Positions 25,847 through 34,881 of a stretch of 64,000 nt of DNA are shown here, piece by piece. The translations under genes and the position numbers were made by a program. A model generated the notes under the pieces. It saw only the letters and a program-made list of their open reading frames with translations, did not search any database and was not told the DNA's origin. Source of the stretch: an archaeon (GTDB lineage: Archaea > Asgardarchaeota > Thorarchaeia > Thorarchaeales > Thorarchaeaceae). Position 1 is the stretch's first letter, and each line of letters opens with the position of its first letter. The DNA is taken from positions 31,896-95,895 of the forward strand of contig JAJRZD010000064.1 in the NCBI GenBank assembly GCA_024275415.1, written 5' to 3'.

Positions 25847-27142
25847 ATGGACTTTAACATTGAGATTAACGACCCTATCCATGGCTTCATCGGTCTGACA
25901 GATCTAGAAGCAAAAATAGTCAACTCCGAGCCCTACCAACGCTTAAGACGAATCAAACAACTATCAGGTGCACATTATGTATACCCGACAGCTGAACACA
26001 CACGGTTCGGGCATTGTATAGGTGCTATGTATCTGGCAGGACTAGTAGGAAGGCGACTCCTTGGACAAATAGGGTTTGGAGATGATGTACTACAAGAAGT
26101 GCGACTTGCAGGATTACTTCATGATCTTGGACACGGTCCATTCAGCCATGTATTTGAGGAACCCTTGATCGAACGACAAGGACGAAATCATGAAGATGTG
26201 ACAGAGTGGATAATTAAAGAAAGTGTAGTCGGTGATATCATCGAGGATGGAGGCTTTCGGAAAGCGCGCATTGCTGATTTAGTGAGGGGACGTAGAACCA
26301 AGAAAAAAGATGGTGTGGTAAGTGGGATTGTTGCAGGCCAGGTAGACTCTGACAAGATGGACTACCTGATACGTGATTCTTTCTACTGTGGTGTGAACTA
26401 TGGATTAGTTGATATCTATCGGCTGATGGCAAGTGTTGAAATAACCAATGAATTTGAACTACAATTCGACCTAGCAGCCAGAGGTGCATTAGAATCATTC
26501 CTTGTTGCGCGATACGAAATGTTTCTGAATGTATATTATCACAAGACCGTCCGCAGTGTGGAAGTTATGCTAATCAGGCTCATTACTGCAGCCGATAGGG
26601 TATTAGACCTAACTAAATTCTCTACCACTGATGAATTTCTTGCGCTTGATGACATGTCCTTGGTATCTCGCATCCGGCGCATCGAACCTACAGAATCCGA
26701 TTATGCGCGTGAGGCGTCAGAGATGATGAATATGCTTGATTCTAGAATTTTGTACAAGTCAGCTTTCGAGAAAGTGCTACATACTGAGGATCGATTTGTA
26801 TCTAAAATCCTCACAAAGAAAAAAGTTCGTGAGAGTATACAGGATGAAATTGCGGAAATTGCTAAGGTTCCATCAGAAGATGTGATAGTAGATGTTCCGA
26901 CATTACCTTCTGTACCATACAATCCCCATCAGATTGACCCTATGGAGATTCACATCTTTGAAACCATTGAAGGGAAACGAATCCCTAGAAAGCTGTCCGA
27001 GTTTTCAAATATTGCACAGATGATGAAAGTCTATCTCGATGTCATCAGAGTGTATACGTTTGACCATCATAGGGCAAAAGTAGGACGTGCCGCCAGAGAG
27101 ATATTCCAAGAGGTACCAGATGCCGCACTGATTCATATGTGA
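25847..27142 (+). CDS. HD-superfamily phosphohydrolase (dGTPase/SAMHD1-like)
   Basis: The 431-residue protein opens with NDPIHGFIGL and YQRLRRIKQL, then has metal ligands H56 (FGHCIGA), H92-D93 (LLHDLGHGPFSHVFE) and a downstream Asp (QVDSDKMDYLIRDS). This is the pattern of archaeal and eukaryotic HD dNTP triphosphohydrolases. It may control dNTP pools or hydrolyse another nucleotide. It follows an XRE regulator in a likely operon. Confidence 0.92.
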   Translation: MDFNIEINDPIHGFIGLTDLEAKIVNSEPYQRLRRIKQLSGAHYVYPTAEHTRFGHCIGAMYLAGLVGRRLLGQIGFGDDVLQEVRLAGLLHDLGHGPFSHVFEEPLIERQGRNHEDVTEWIIKESVVGDIIEDGGFRKARIADLVRGRRTKKKDGVVSGIVAGQVDSDKMDYLIRDSFYCGVNYGLVDIYRLMASVEITNEFELQFDLAARGALESFLVARYEMFLNVYYHKTVRSVEVMLIRLITAADRVLDLTKFSTTDEFLALDDMSLVSRIRRIEPTESDYAREASEMMNMLDSRILYKSAFEKVLHTEDRFVSKILTKKKVRESIQDEIAEIAKVPSEDVIVDVPTLPSVPYNPHQIDPMEIHIFETIEGKRIPRKLSEFSNIAQMMKVYLDVIRVYTFDHHRAKVGRAAREIFQEVPDAALIHM

Positions 27143-27318
27143 TGTGTTCGTAGTTTCACATCTCAGTTGAAAACGGTATGAATTGGCTTCTCAACTAACA
27201 TGAAGTCAACTCTCGCGTCCTTCCAAAACTTGGTTTCTCTCTTAGAGAATAAGGAGGTTATATACTCAAGTCGGCGATTTATCATTGGAATGCCAATGAT
27301 GATATTGGAGCTGAGCTT

Positions 27319-28266
27319 GTGACTGATGAACTCAATGAAGCCTTGCAGAACATAAAGACGATTCCCGGAGTAGAAAATATTGTCTTGATCCAAAAGGATG
27401 GTCTACCTATCGCAAGTGCTGGTGTCTGGTTTAGTAAGGAGGAGATTTTTGCTGTTGCATCTTCCACGTGTGCGATTTTCGGTGTTGCACGACTGATTCA
27501 TGGGGAATTTAAGTATCTGTTGATGGAGTCTGAAACTTCAAAGGTATTTCTTGCATCTCTCCCCAACAATCCTGACTATTTTCTTGCAATTACAACGGCA
27601 CCACGAGTTAACTTGGCAGCATTATTCATCGAAATGCGTGACAGCCTGAAACGTGTTTCCTTCCTACTTCGACAGCATATGGAAGGACGATTACCTCCTC
27701 TTCGTTCATATAGCTCGGAGGAAACACGGAGGATTCTTAGTGGCTTCGCAGTTGTCGACGGGAGCGAAGCGAGCTACTCAACCTCCCGATCGATGCTTTC
27801 TCTTGATCGATCACAAGCACTTGCATTGCGGTCAATATTGCGACAAATACATGATAGCATTCCAAACATACAATCGGTTTTCCTCTCGCTCAGCGGTGGA
27901 GTGCGTGTTTCTTTGGAGGGCTTCGCAAATGACCGCTTGGCAGCAATGTCTTTTGCTTTGCATGATGCTTCTGAAAGAGTTGTGCGAACATTGCGGAATA
28001 GCTCCCTTCAGACAGTTCTGTGCGAAACCAATGCGACCCGGCATTTCATCTACAGCGTACCGAATGGTGTTTTCAGCCTGTGGGTACGAAAGGACGCACA
28101 GAAGCTGGGACTAATGCGTCTGTTATTAAGGCATTACCTGATGGAAGCCCAAAGAATCCTGAGTACTGCTACCCTTGAGAAACCAGTTCTTCCTCAAGAT
28201 TTACGGAAACTAATACTTTCCGAACAAACCACAAAGGACATCATTCTAGCGAGGCGAAACCCATGA
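27319..28266 (+). CDS. Roadblock/LC7-domain protein, probably with two such domains
   Basis: Residues 1-115 form a clear roadblock/longin-like domain: LNEALQNIKTIPGVENIVLIQKDGLPIASAGVW, then LAITTAPRVNLAALFIEMRDSLKRV. Residues about 150-300 show a second, weaker alpha/beta unit with the same strand pattern (NIQSVFLSLSGGVRVSLEG, FSLWVRKDAQKLGLMRLLLR). Roadblock proteins such as MglB act as dimeric platforms or activators for small GTPases. Translation starts at GTG 27319 after GGAG; a TATA-like TTATATAC lies about 60 bp upstream. The stop overlaps the next ORF (ATGA), and an MglA-like GTPase ends the operon, supporting a GTPase-regulator role. Confidence 0.8.
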   Translation: MTDELNEALQNIKTIPGVENIVLIQKDGLPIASAGVWFSKEEIFAVASSTCAIFGVARLIHGEFKYLLMESETSKVFLASLPNNPDYFLAITTAPRVNLAALFIEMRDSLKRVSFLLRQHMEGRLPPLRSYSSEETRRILSGFAVVDGSEASYSTSRSMLSLDRSQALALRSILRQIHDSIPNIQSVFLSLSGGVRVSLEGFANDRLAAMSFALHDASERVVRTLRNSSLQTVLCETNATRHFIYSVPNGVFSLWVRKDAQKLGLMRLLLRHYLMEAQRILSTATLEKPVLPQDLRKLILSEQTTKDIILARRNP

Positions 28267-29183
28267 GCTATTCAATTCTGCGTTTCATCGAATTGCTTGA
28301 TGAGGCGTTCCCCCAGTTATTTAACTCCGTTATGAAACGCATCCCTATACTCGTAACCGGAAGTGATATCGAACTTGTCGACGATCTGGTCGAAAGTGTC
28401 ACCCATCTAGCCCCACACCGCCACAGACTTGTGTTTTGGAGGGACTTCACATCCGAGCATGAAATACTATCAGTCTGGGAGGAGGAGCGACATAATTATG
28501 AGGTCAACAGGACTATTGTTTACAGCCTGGCATCAAATCTTAGATTAGCTCTAGAGCGCAATCGTAACTTCTCCGGATGGATTATTGGGGTCGCACTCTC
28601 AAACAAGTCAGAAGGTTCCTACGTCAGTAGGCCTGAATTAGAAGAAGTCATCACCTATATCACACAGACCTCAAAATCATATGGCCATCTTGAACTGGTC
28701 GCTCCTTCATCAATGAAATTCACCCTTTTTAGTGAAAACGAAAGCAATCTAAATGTCGAAAAGAAGATAGTAAACAAGATTCTTACACGAAAGACGCAGT
28801 CATTAGAACGAATTCGTCGTCTTTTAGGTAAATCCCTGAAAGGCACCCTAATATCACATGATACGGTTTATGCAGTATTGAACATTGATGATGAAGCAGA
28901 AACGATTACTCAAGATATGTTTGAAGAAGAGGTGAACAACTTTGTACATGCTGCAAGACGAGCAGTGACTCTTCTTTCAAGGATTCGGCTGGCAAGGGAG
29001 TTGGGCGCTTCTACCGTTCTTACAGAGCGTAATCTATGTGAAGCTATTGGATGGGATGGTGGAGGGCTTGAGGATTTGATCAGGTTCATTCACGCCGAAT
29101 GGCATGAGGACTTTTCAGACTGCGTGAAGACCGGGGCACTCTCTGGTTTGGGAGCTTGGGTCGATAGTATGTGGGGTGGATAG
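28263..29183 (+). CDS. Unknown protein between roadblock and GTPase genes
   Basis: I do not recognise this 306-residue protein. It starts SYSILRFIELLDEAFPQL and has an alpha/beta N-terminal half: RIPILVTGSDIELVDDLVESV, then HRLVFWRDF, resembling the opening strand and helix of a nucleotide-binding fold but without a P-loop lysine. A helical charged C-terminal half follows, with LSRIRLARELGAS. No signal peptide or membrane segment is seen. It overlaps the roadblock gene by 4 bp and is 12 bp from the GTPase gene, so all three are very likely co-translated. I infer a partner, effector or adaptor of the GTPase. Confidence 0.75.
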   Translation: MSYSILRFIELLDEAFPQLFNSVMKRIPILVTGSDIELVDDLVESVTHLAPHRHRLVFWRDFTSEHEILSVWEEERHNYEVNRTIVYSLASNLRLALERNRNFSGWIIGVALSNKSEGSYVSRPELEEVITYITQTSKSYGHLELVAPSSMKFTLFSENESNLNVEKKIVNKILTRKTQSLERIRRLLGKSLKGTLISHDTVYAVLNIDDEAETITQDMFEEEVNNFVHAARRAVTLLSRIRLARELGASTVLTERNLCEAIGWDGGGLEDLIRFIHAEWHEDFSDCVKTGALSGLGAWVDSMWGG

Positions 29184-29195
29184 GAGGTAGAGATT

Positions 29196-29777
29196 TTGAT
29201 TGTTGATTATGGAACTCGAACTATTGGACTAAAAATCGTATTCTTCGGACCCGCAATGAGTGGAAAAACCACATCCATAAAATGGCTTTTCAAAAGCTTG
29301 GACTGTGCAGACAGATTGACCTCGATTGAGAACACTGTCGGCCGAACGATGTTTTGCGATTTTGGATCCATTCCTTTTACTTTGGGTGACAGCTGGACAA
29401 TTAATACACATGTCTGGTCTGCCACAGGTCAAGACTTCTACCGTTCAACACGAGAAGTGGTTCTAGTCGGGTCTGACGGAATAATTTTTGTTGCCGACTC
29501 ACAAAAATCACTGTTGGATGAGAACCTTGCAAGTTGGAACGAACTAATGGATCTAATGCCTAAAGACGAACATCCTCTACCTGTTGTGGTCTGTTTAAAC
29601 AAACAGGATTTACCCGATGCAATCGATGAAGATAGGTTTAGAAGACATCTCAAGATACCTCCCTCAATACCCATCATCCGAAGTGTAGCAATGAATGGTA
29701 TTAATGTGGTGGAAGCATTCGAAAGACTATTTCATGCTGCCATGAAATCGAATGCCATGATGTCCTCAGCGCGATAA
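29196..29777 (+). CDS. MglA-like small Ras-superfamily GTPase
   Basis: The 193-residue protein has G1 GPAMSGKT (18-25), a conserved GRTMFCDFGSIPF segment like MglA after switch I, a G3-like WSATGQDFY (Ser75 where Asp or Val is usual, Gln79 kept), FVADSQ and G4 NKQD (135-138). No C-terminal prenylation Cys is present. MglA-type GTPases control polarity or membrane processes with roadblock partners. Translation starts at TTG 29196, set by GGAGGT at 29183-29188. It is the last gene of the roadblock, unknown, GTPase operon. Intact G1 and G4 suggest nucleotide binding. Confidence 0.9.
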   Translation: MIVDYGTRTIGLKIVFFGPAMSGKTTSIKWLFKSLDCADRLTSIENTVGRTMFCDFGSIPFTLGDSWTINTHVWSATGQDFYRSTREVVLVGSDGIIFVADSQKSLLDENLASWNELMDLMPKDEHPLPVVVCLNKQDLPDAIDEDRFRRHLKIPPSIPIIRSVAMNGINVVEAFERLFHAAMKSNAMMSSAR

Positions 29778-29842
29778 TTTCGCTCTCAGCGATTACTTTA
29801 TACGAATCGAATCATGCCGCTGGACTGAATTCACCCATTCAA

Positions 29843-31549
29843 ATGAATGGCAACATCTCTGAGGTATTATTCTTGGAGTCCTTGAAAAATCACGCAAGAT
29901 TCATCTTCGTCACCGGAGGAGTTCTGTCCGGAATAGGGAAAGGAGTCACAACTGCCTCGATTGCAAAACTGTTACAATTCAGAGGATATAAAATTAGGAT
30001 TCTCAAGATTGACCCCTACTTGAATATAGATCCAGGCACAATGAATCCCATCGAACATGGCGAGGTATTCGTTACCGATCAGACATGGGTGTTCAAACCT
30101 GTTGAGGGATTCGAATTCAAGATATCCGAAATAGACTTGGATTTTGGAACATATGAGAGGTTTACTGGGATCGAAGTTCATCCTTCCCAGAACATCACAT
30201 CAGGCCAGATTTATCTGTCTGTTATTTTGGGAGAGCGTAAAGGGAATTACCTCGGTAGCACGGTTCAAATCATACCTCATATCACTGATCAAATCAAACA
30301 GAGAATATGGGATGCAGCTGCCCAAGATCCAATACCCGATGTTGTTCTAGTTGAGATTGGGGGCACTGTGGGTGATATTGAGGCAATGCCTTTCTTAGAG
30401 TCGGTTCGTCAGCTTGCGAGGGAAGTCGGCCGAAACCGAGTAGCATTCGTCCATGTCACACTAGTACCCTACATGCCTTCCGTTGGCGAATTCAAAACAA
30501 AGCCCACTCAACATAGTGTTAGAACACTCCAAGGATTGGGGCTCCAACCTGATATTGTCGTGTGTAGGGCTGAAAAAGAACTGACTGAATCTGCAGAACG
30601 AAAAATCGCTTTATTCTGCAACATCCCTGAAAATAGAGTGATTTCCAATCCTGATATCCCTGTCATCTATCAGCTTCCTCTGTCCTTTGAAGAACAGGAA
30701 TTAGGGAGCATCATCACCACCCATCTAGGACTCGAAAATCGCTCCGCTATAACAGATGATTGGATTAATACCGTGAAATCATTCAGGAACCCCAAGAATA
30801 CAGTCACAATTGCAATGCCTGGAAAATATACTAGCCTTGGTGATTCCTACAAGAGCATCAATGAAGCTCTCTTCCACGCATCGGCTACTCTGGGTACCAA
30901 AGTTGAGATCAAATGGATTGAAACAGAAGAGCGTTGTGATGTGGAGTGCCTAGTGGAGGATCTTGCTGAAGTAGATGGCATTTTGCTGACTCCTGGGTTT
31001 GGAAAAAGGGGGGTTGAAGGTATGATTAATGCTGCAGCAGTAAGCCTTGACAAGAAAATCCCCTTTCTTGGAATATGCTATGGTGCTCAATTGGGGATTG
31101 TTGCTTTTGCTCGTCATCTAATGGGTTGGAAAGGTGCCCATACCACTGAGGTAGATTCCAATAGCCTATTTCCGGTCGTGGATCTGATGGACGAGCAAAA
31201 AACAACTGAGGATATGGGAGGTACAATGCGCTTAGGCGGACATGAAGTTGTTCTAAGGGAAGAAAGCTTCCTCTATCAGTTATATGGCACCAAGAATATC
31301 CGTGAACGTTTTCGCCATCGATATCACCTCATCGAACGCTATGTCAGTCGGATGGCAGAGAAAGGATTAGAAATCGCCGCATATGACCCCTCTGGTACAA
31401 TTATCAATGCCGTCGAACTAACAACCCACCCATTCTGGATTGGAGTTCAATATCATCCAGAGTTCAAATCACAGCCTAGCAAACCGCATCCACTGTACCT
31501 TGGGTTAATCAAGGCTGGACTGGACTATAAGGCAATGAGGGAGTCATAG
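29843..31549 (+). CDS. pyrG: CTP synthase with an altered synthetase-domain loop
   Basis: The 568-residue enzyme makes CTP from UTP, ATP and glutamine. The synthetase domain has FVTGGVLSGIGKG, KIDPYLNIDPGTMNPIEHGEVFVTD and EIGGTVGDIE. The amidotransferase domain has the nucleophile in GICYGAQ and an HPEF His-Glu near the end. Unusually, the family's short DGAETDLDLG stretch after FVTD is replaced by a longer insert (from QTWVFKPVEG to ISEIDLDFGTYERF). DLDFGTYERF itself is kept. ATG 29843 gives a short extension before the first strand. The stop overlaps the nurA GTG (TAGTG). Confidence 0.93.
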   Translation: MNGNISEVLFLESLKNHARFIFVTGGVLSGIGKGVTTASIAKLLQFRGYKIRILKIDPYLNIDPGTMNPIEHGEVFVTDQTWVFKPVEGFEFKISEIDLDFGTYERFTGIEVHPSQNITSGQIYLSVILGERKGNYLGSTVQIIPHITDQIKQRIWDAAAQDPIPDVVLVEIGGTVGDIEAMPFLESVRQLAREVGRNRVAFVHVTLVPYMPSVGEFKTKPTQHSVRTLQGLGLQPDIVVCRAEKELTESAERKIALFCNIPENRVISNPDIPVIYQLPLSFEEQELGSIITTHLGLENRSAITDDWINTVKSFRNPKNTVTIAMPGKYTSLGDSYKSINEALFHASATLGTKVEIKWIETEERCDVECLVEDLAEVDGILLTPGFGKRGVEGMINAAAVSLDKKIPFLGICYGAQLGIVAFARHLMGWKGAHTTEVDSNSLFPVVDLMDEQKTTEDMGGTMRLGGHEVVLREESFLYQLYGTKNIRERFRHRYHLIERYVSRMAEKGLEIAAYDPSGTIINAVELTTHPFWIGVQYHPEFKSQPSKPHPLYLGLIKAGLDYKAMRES

Positions 31550-32712
31550 TGGATAAGAATCTTGACAAGATGCTATCACTATTGGTGGATGAGATTGAAC
31601 GGGTCGAAACGACAAAATCACGATTTGGCAAAGCAATGCGCGAAATAAAACATGAGATTGATCTAGGCAAATATCCCGCACTAGTAATTGATACACTTGA
31701 AACAAGGTTCACAACGAGGATTGTACCTACGCAGTTAGACGGCTTGAGGATTGCTGGGATCGATGGTGGGCTATCTCGAAAGCGTTTCAATGCAATGGAT
31801 CTGTTGTTGACCCGTGCTATTGCAGTCATATTCCATTTTCAATCTGATGGTGGCCCTATTGTGGATTTTTTTCCTGATGCCTTTCCTGAACCAAACGCCA
31901 AACTTGTCATGCTATCTATGTCTGGACAAGAACTTGATCAACTTGCTTCACTGGAAAGGATTGCAGAGGAACTCAAAGTGGCCATCTCTGCTGTTGATGA
32001 ATTTCACGTAGATATCGTTCTTATGGACGGGAGTCTGATTTACCATCCCCGAGACCGTCCTCCAGTAGGTTCAGCCACTGAAAGCAAATTCCAAGAGGTT
32101 CTGGCGTTATATAGGCAGCTCTATAATAAGATGGCGAGAAAGAGAGCAATGTTGGTGGGTATCGTTAAGGACAGTCGGTCGACACGGGTTACCAAAATGC
32201 TTGGAGACCTCCTACCTCATCTCTTGCGGAAGTCTGATCTCTATGAGAAGATGCAAGGAATAGATTATCGGTGGTTAGTAAAGATATCCCGCGACTGTGA
32301 TTTGTTAGATACGTTTCTCGAAGAAGGCGAGCGGACATTCATATTTCGATATACTAATGAGATTAAGCAGTCAGTATCAACACTTCCTGCAGATTTGGTA
32401 CCATGGGCATCGTCAATCTGGGTGACCTATCTCAAAACTGCACGAGATGACTTGCCTCTGCGAATCGAGGTGATGGTCAAATCGGAAGGTGTTGAAGGTA
32501 TTGGTCAACTAGATAGAGCTCTTTCAGCCATACTTCCTCTTTCATATCAACATCCGGAATTCGGACTGCCAACCCCAATTCTTGAAGCAGACGCTCGAGC
32601 CAAGATTAGCAATAACGAAACCCGTTTGGTCATTGACCGTTTGCTTGCGTTGTCCGGTCTAACTTACTCCACTATTGAAAAGAGAAGGGCGCGGAACCCT
32701 TTTGGAGGTTGA
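31549..32712 (+). CDS. nurA: NurA 5'-3' nuclease
   Basis: The 387-residue protein has the NurA catalytic start IAGIDGGLSRKRF, a VLMDGSLI strand and the later GIVKDSRSTRV, characteristic of the RNase H-like NurA fold. It works with the HerA ATPase in DNA end resection. It starts at GTG 31549, one base overlapping the pyrG stop, and is followed by herA within 5 bp. mre11 and rad50, often adjacent, are not in this window. Confidence 0.9.
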   Translation: MDKNLDKMLSLLVDEIERVETTKSRFGKAMREIKHEIDLGKYPALVIDTLETRFTTRIVPTQLDGLRIAGIDGGLSRKRFNAMDLLLTRAIAVIFHFQSDGGPIVDFFPDAFPEPNAKLVMLSMSGQELDQLASLERIAEELKVAISAVDEFHVDIVLMDGSLIYHPRDRPPVGSATESKFQEVLALYRQLYNKMARKRAMLVGIVKDSRSTRVTKMLGDLLPHLLRKSDLYEKMQGIDYRWLVKISRDCDLLDTFLEEGERTFIFRYTNEIKQSVSTLPADLVPWASSIWVTYLKTARDDLPLRIEVMVKSEGVEGIGQLDRALSAILPLSYQHPEFGLPTPILEADARAKISNNETRLVIDRLLALSGLTYSTIEKRRARNPFGG

Positions 32713-32716
32713 ATCT

Positions 32717-34243
32717 TTGCCTGCATACCATCCTAGCCATCGACTTGGAACAGTTATCTGCACAAATGAAGATCCTAATGTTCTCGAGTTCTCCTTTGTT
32801 CTGGAAGGAGGGCTTAACGAAGTGACTGTCAAACGAGGCGAGTTTGTTGCCGTTGAAGCCGAGTTTGGAACTGTCGTTGCAAGTGTTCGAGACTTGGTTC
32901 GCACTAATAGATACTTCCAGCATGCAGAAGCTGTTAGAGAATACCAGTCGCGGGGCGAACCTCTTCGTTCTATATTCCCGACGGATCGTTGGCAATATAC
33001 CCTTGCACATACTAGAGTTGTAGGTTTTTGGATTAACAACCGCACGGTACGACCTTATACGGCTGTTTCACCTGGTGCGGTGGTTCGGAGGATTGAAGAA
33101 GACGTTCTTGCACGGTTCCTCCGGTTGGATGCAGAAGATGGATTGAATCTTGGAACCATTGCCAATCATAATGTTGAATTCAGGGCTTCCGTTGATAAAT
33201 TACTGTCAAAACATGTCGCTGTCTTAGCCATGTCTGGTGCTGGAAAGAGCTACTTCATCTCTGTGATGTTGGAAGAATTGCTCAAGCGGTCAAGAGAGCA
33301 GGGACGGCTGAGTGTTGTAGTGATTGATGTGCATGGAGAATATTCGTACCTTCAAGACCTATCGGCCCATGACTTGGGCATTCCAGAGAACAGTTTCGAG
33401 GTCGAACACATCCGAGGCGCCCATATTCAAATACCTGTGAGTTCATTGACCGCAGAAGCCTTGGGGTCTTTCGCCTCGGGAATGAGCGAGGTACAGAAGC
33501 GTGATCTTCGGATGGCGATATCAGACATCCGAAAAAGTCTCAAGAAAGAGTACAATCTTTCCGATATCATTCAGAAAGTCAAAGATGATGATACTATCAG
33601 CAAAAACACAAGAGAAGCACTCATTGGATGGCTATTCAACCTTGAAAGCACTGGGCTTTTTGGGAAAGAAGCTTTCCCCAAGCTTGTGGAAATAATCCGT
33701 CCTGGGAAAGTCACCCTGATTGATTTAAGCGATTTCATAAGCCTGAAGAAGAAACAAATCATTGTGTCCCATCTGGTAGGAGAGCTACTGAACTATCGCC
33801 GCCAAAACAGAATACCTCCTTTTCTATTAATCTTAGAAGAATCACATCAATTCTGTCCAGAAAGCAGGCACGAGCTTGCAATTCCGAAACCAAGGATTGA
33901 AACGATTGCACGTGAGGGGCGAAAGTTCTATGCTCTGTTATGTCTGGTCACACAACGTCCTGTGAAATTATCTACGACAGTCCTCAGTCAATGTAGCAAC
34001 CAAGTGATTCTTCGATGCACTAACCCCTATGATTTAGATCATATCGGAAGATCCAGTGAGGGAATTGACAGGTCTTCATTGGATGCGATTACCACGCTGG
34101 AAGTGGGTGAGGCTCTCTTTGTTGGCGAAACTGTGTCAGTTCCCACTTTTGTTAAAATTAGAAAAAGGTCATTTGAACCAAAAGATCATACTCAAAATCT
34201 TTCTGAGGCACTGCTAAAGTCTGAACAGAAAGGTCACAGATAA
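32717..34243 (+). CDS. herA: HerA DNA translocase ATPase
   Basis: The product has the HerA N-terminal beta-barrel, Walker A LAMSGAGKSYF, VVIDVHGEYSYL, Walker B LLILEESHQFCPE, and the arginine-finger region ARQRP-like in CLVTQRPVKLSTTVLSQC. HerA is a hexameric pump that partners NurA. I set the start at TTG 32717 because GGAGG (32704-32708), lying across the nurA stop, is ideally spaced. The in-frame ATG at 32675 would overlap nurA and has no ribosome-binding site. Confidence 0.93.
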   Translation: MPAYHPSHRLGTVICTNEDPNVLEFSFVLEGGLNEVTVKRGEFVAVEAEFGTVVASVRDLVRTNRYFQHAEAVREYQSRGEPLRSIFPTDRWQYTLAHTRVVGFWINNRTVRPYTAVSPGAVVRRIEEDVLARFLRLDAEDGLNLGTIANHNVEFRASVDKLLSKHVAVLAMSGAGKSYFISVMLEELLKRSREQGRLSVVVIDVHGEYSYLQDLSAHDLGIPENSFEVEHIRGAHIQIPVSSLTAEALGSFASGMSEVQKRDLRMAISDIRKSLKKEYNLSDIIQKVKDDDTISKNTREALIGWLFNLESTGLFGKEAFPKLVEIIRPGKVTLIDLSDFISLKKKQIIVSHLVGELLNYRRQNRIPPFLLILEESHQFCPESRHELAIPKPRIETIAREGRKFYALLCLVTQRPVKLSTTVLSQCSNQVILRCTNPYDLDHIGRSSEGIDRSSLDAITTLEVGEALFVGETVSVPTFVKIRKRSFEPKDHTQNLSEALLKSEQKGHR

Positions 34244-34292
34244 ACAACCAATAATCTGATAAACACGCACGAGAAACTAAGTTGGGGCTACC

Positions 34293-34844
34293 ATGTCTGA
34301 GAGTAATGGATTAGATGATATCTACAAGATAATCGATGATATGCAAGCGAGATTGGTAGAACTCTTCGATCAATTCCGTGAGCTACGCATCCGACTAGGC
34401 CAAAAACCATTGAATCTGGAGTCACTCTTGTCAACAAGTGATTCAACCACAACAACAGAAGACACCTCCGGAAAAGTAAAGATTCCAGAATCACCAGACC
34501 GAGTTTCTAAGAATGATACTCCAGAAAAAAGTCTGCGCTCTGAAGCACCATCACGAACGAGTGATAGTCCTGATATGGCATTTGATGTTCGGGTTTCGAG
34601 ATTGCTAGATCCTATCAGCCATGAACTAACTACAGGAAGCTCTCCCGCTGAGGTGATTGCTGAGTATCTTCAGGCTGCCAAAGACGACTTGATAATGGAT
34701 GATTCCAAGCATGATAAAGTTGCTCGCGACATGGACATTGTATTGAAATTCCTAAGAGCGCGGGGTAGACGTGGCATTCGTCCTGAAGAACGGGACAACA
34801 TCATTCGACGGATAAAAAGGTGGAAAGCCCATCTTAGCAAGTGA
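34293..34844 (+). CDS. Unknown helical protein downstream of herA
   Basis: I do not recognise this 183-residue protein. An N-terminal helix with coiled-coil character (IIDDMQARLVELFDQFRELRIRLGQ) is followed by a Ser/Thr/Asp-rich, probably disordered linker (about 50-95). A helical C-terminal domain follows, rich in Arg and Lys (IVLKFLRARGRRGIRPEERDNIIRRIKRWKAHL). The basic tail suggests nucleic-acid or protein binding. It follows herA by 49 bp on the same strand and may belong to the nurA-herA operon. Confidence 0.7.
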   Translation: MSESNGLDDIYKIIDDMQARLVELFDQFRELRIRLGQKPLNLESLLSTSDSTTTTEDTSGKVKIPESPDRVSKNDTPEKSLRSEAPSRTSDSPDMAFDVRVSRLLDPISHELTTGSSPAEVIAEYLQAAKDDLIMDDSKHDKVARDMDIVLKFLRARGRRGIRPEERDNIIRRIKRWKAHLSK

Positions 34845-34881
34845 CCGCTTGCAACAAAGTCGGATGGGCCGTTTTTCACAA

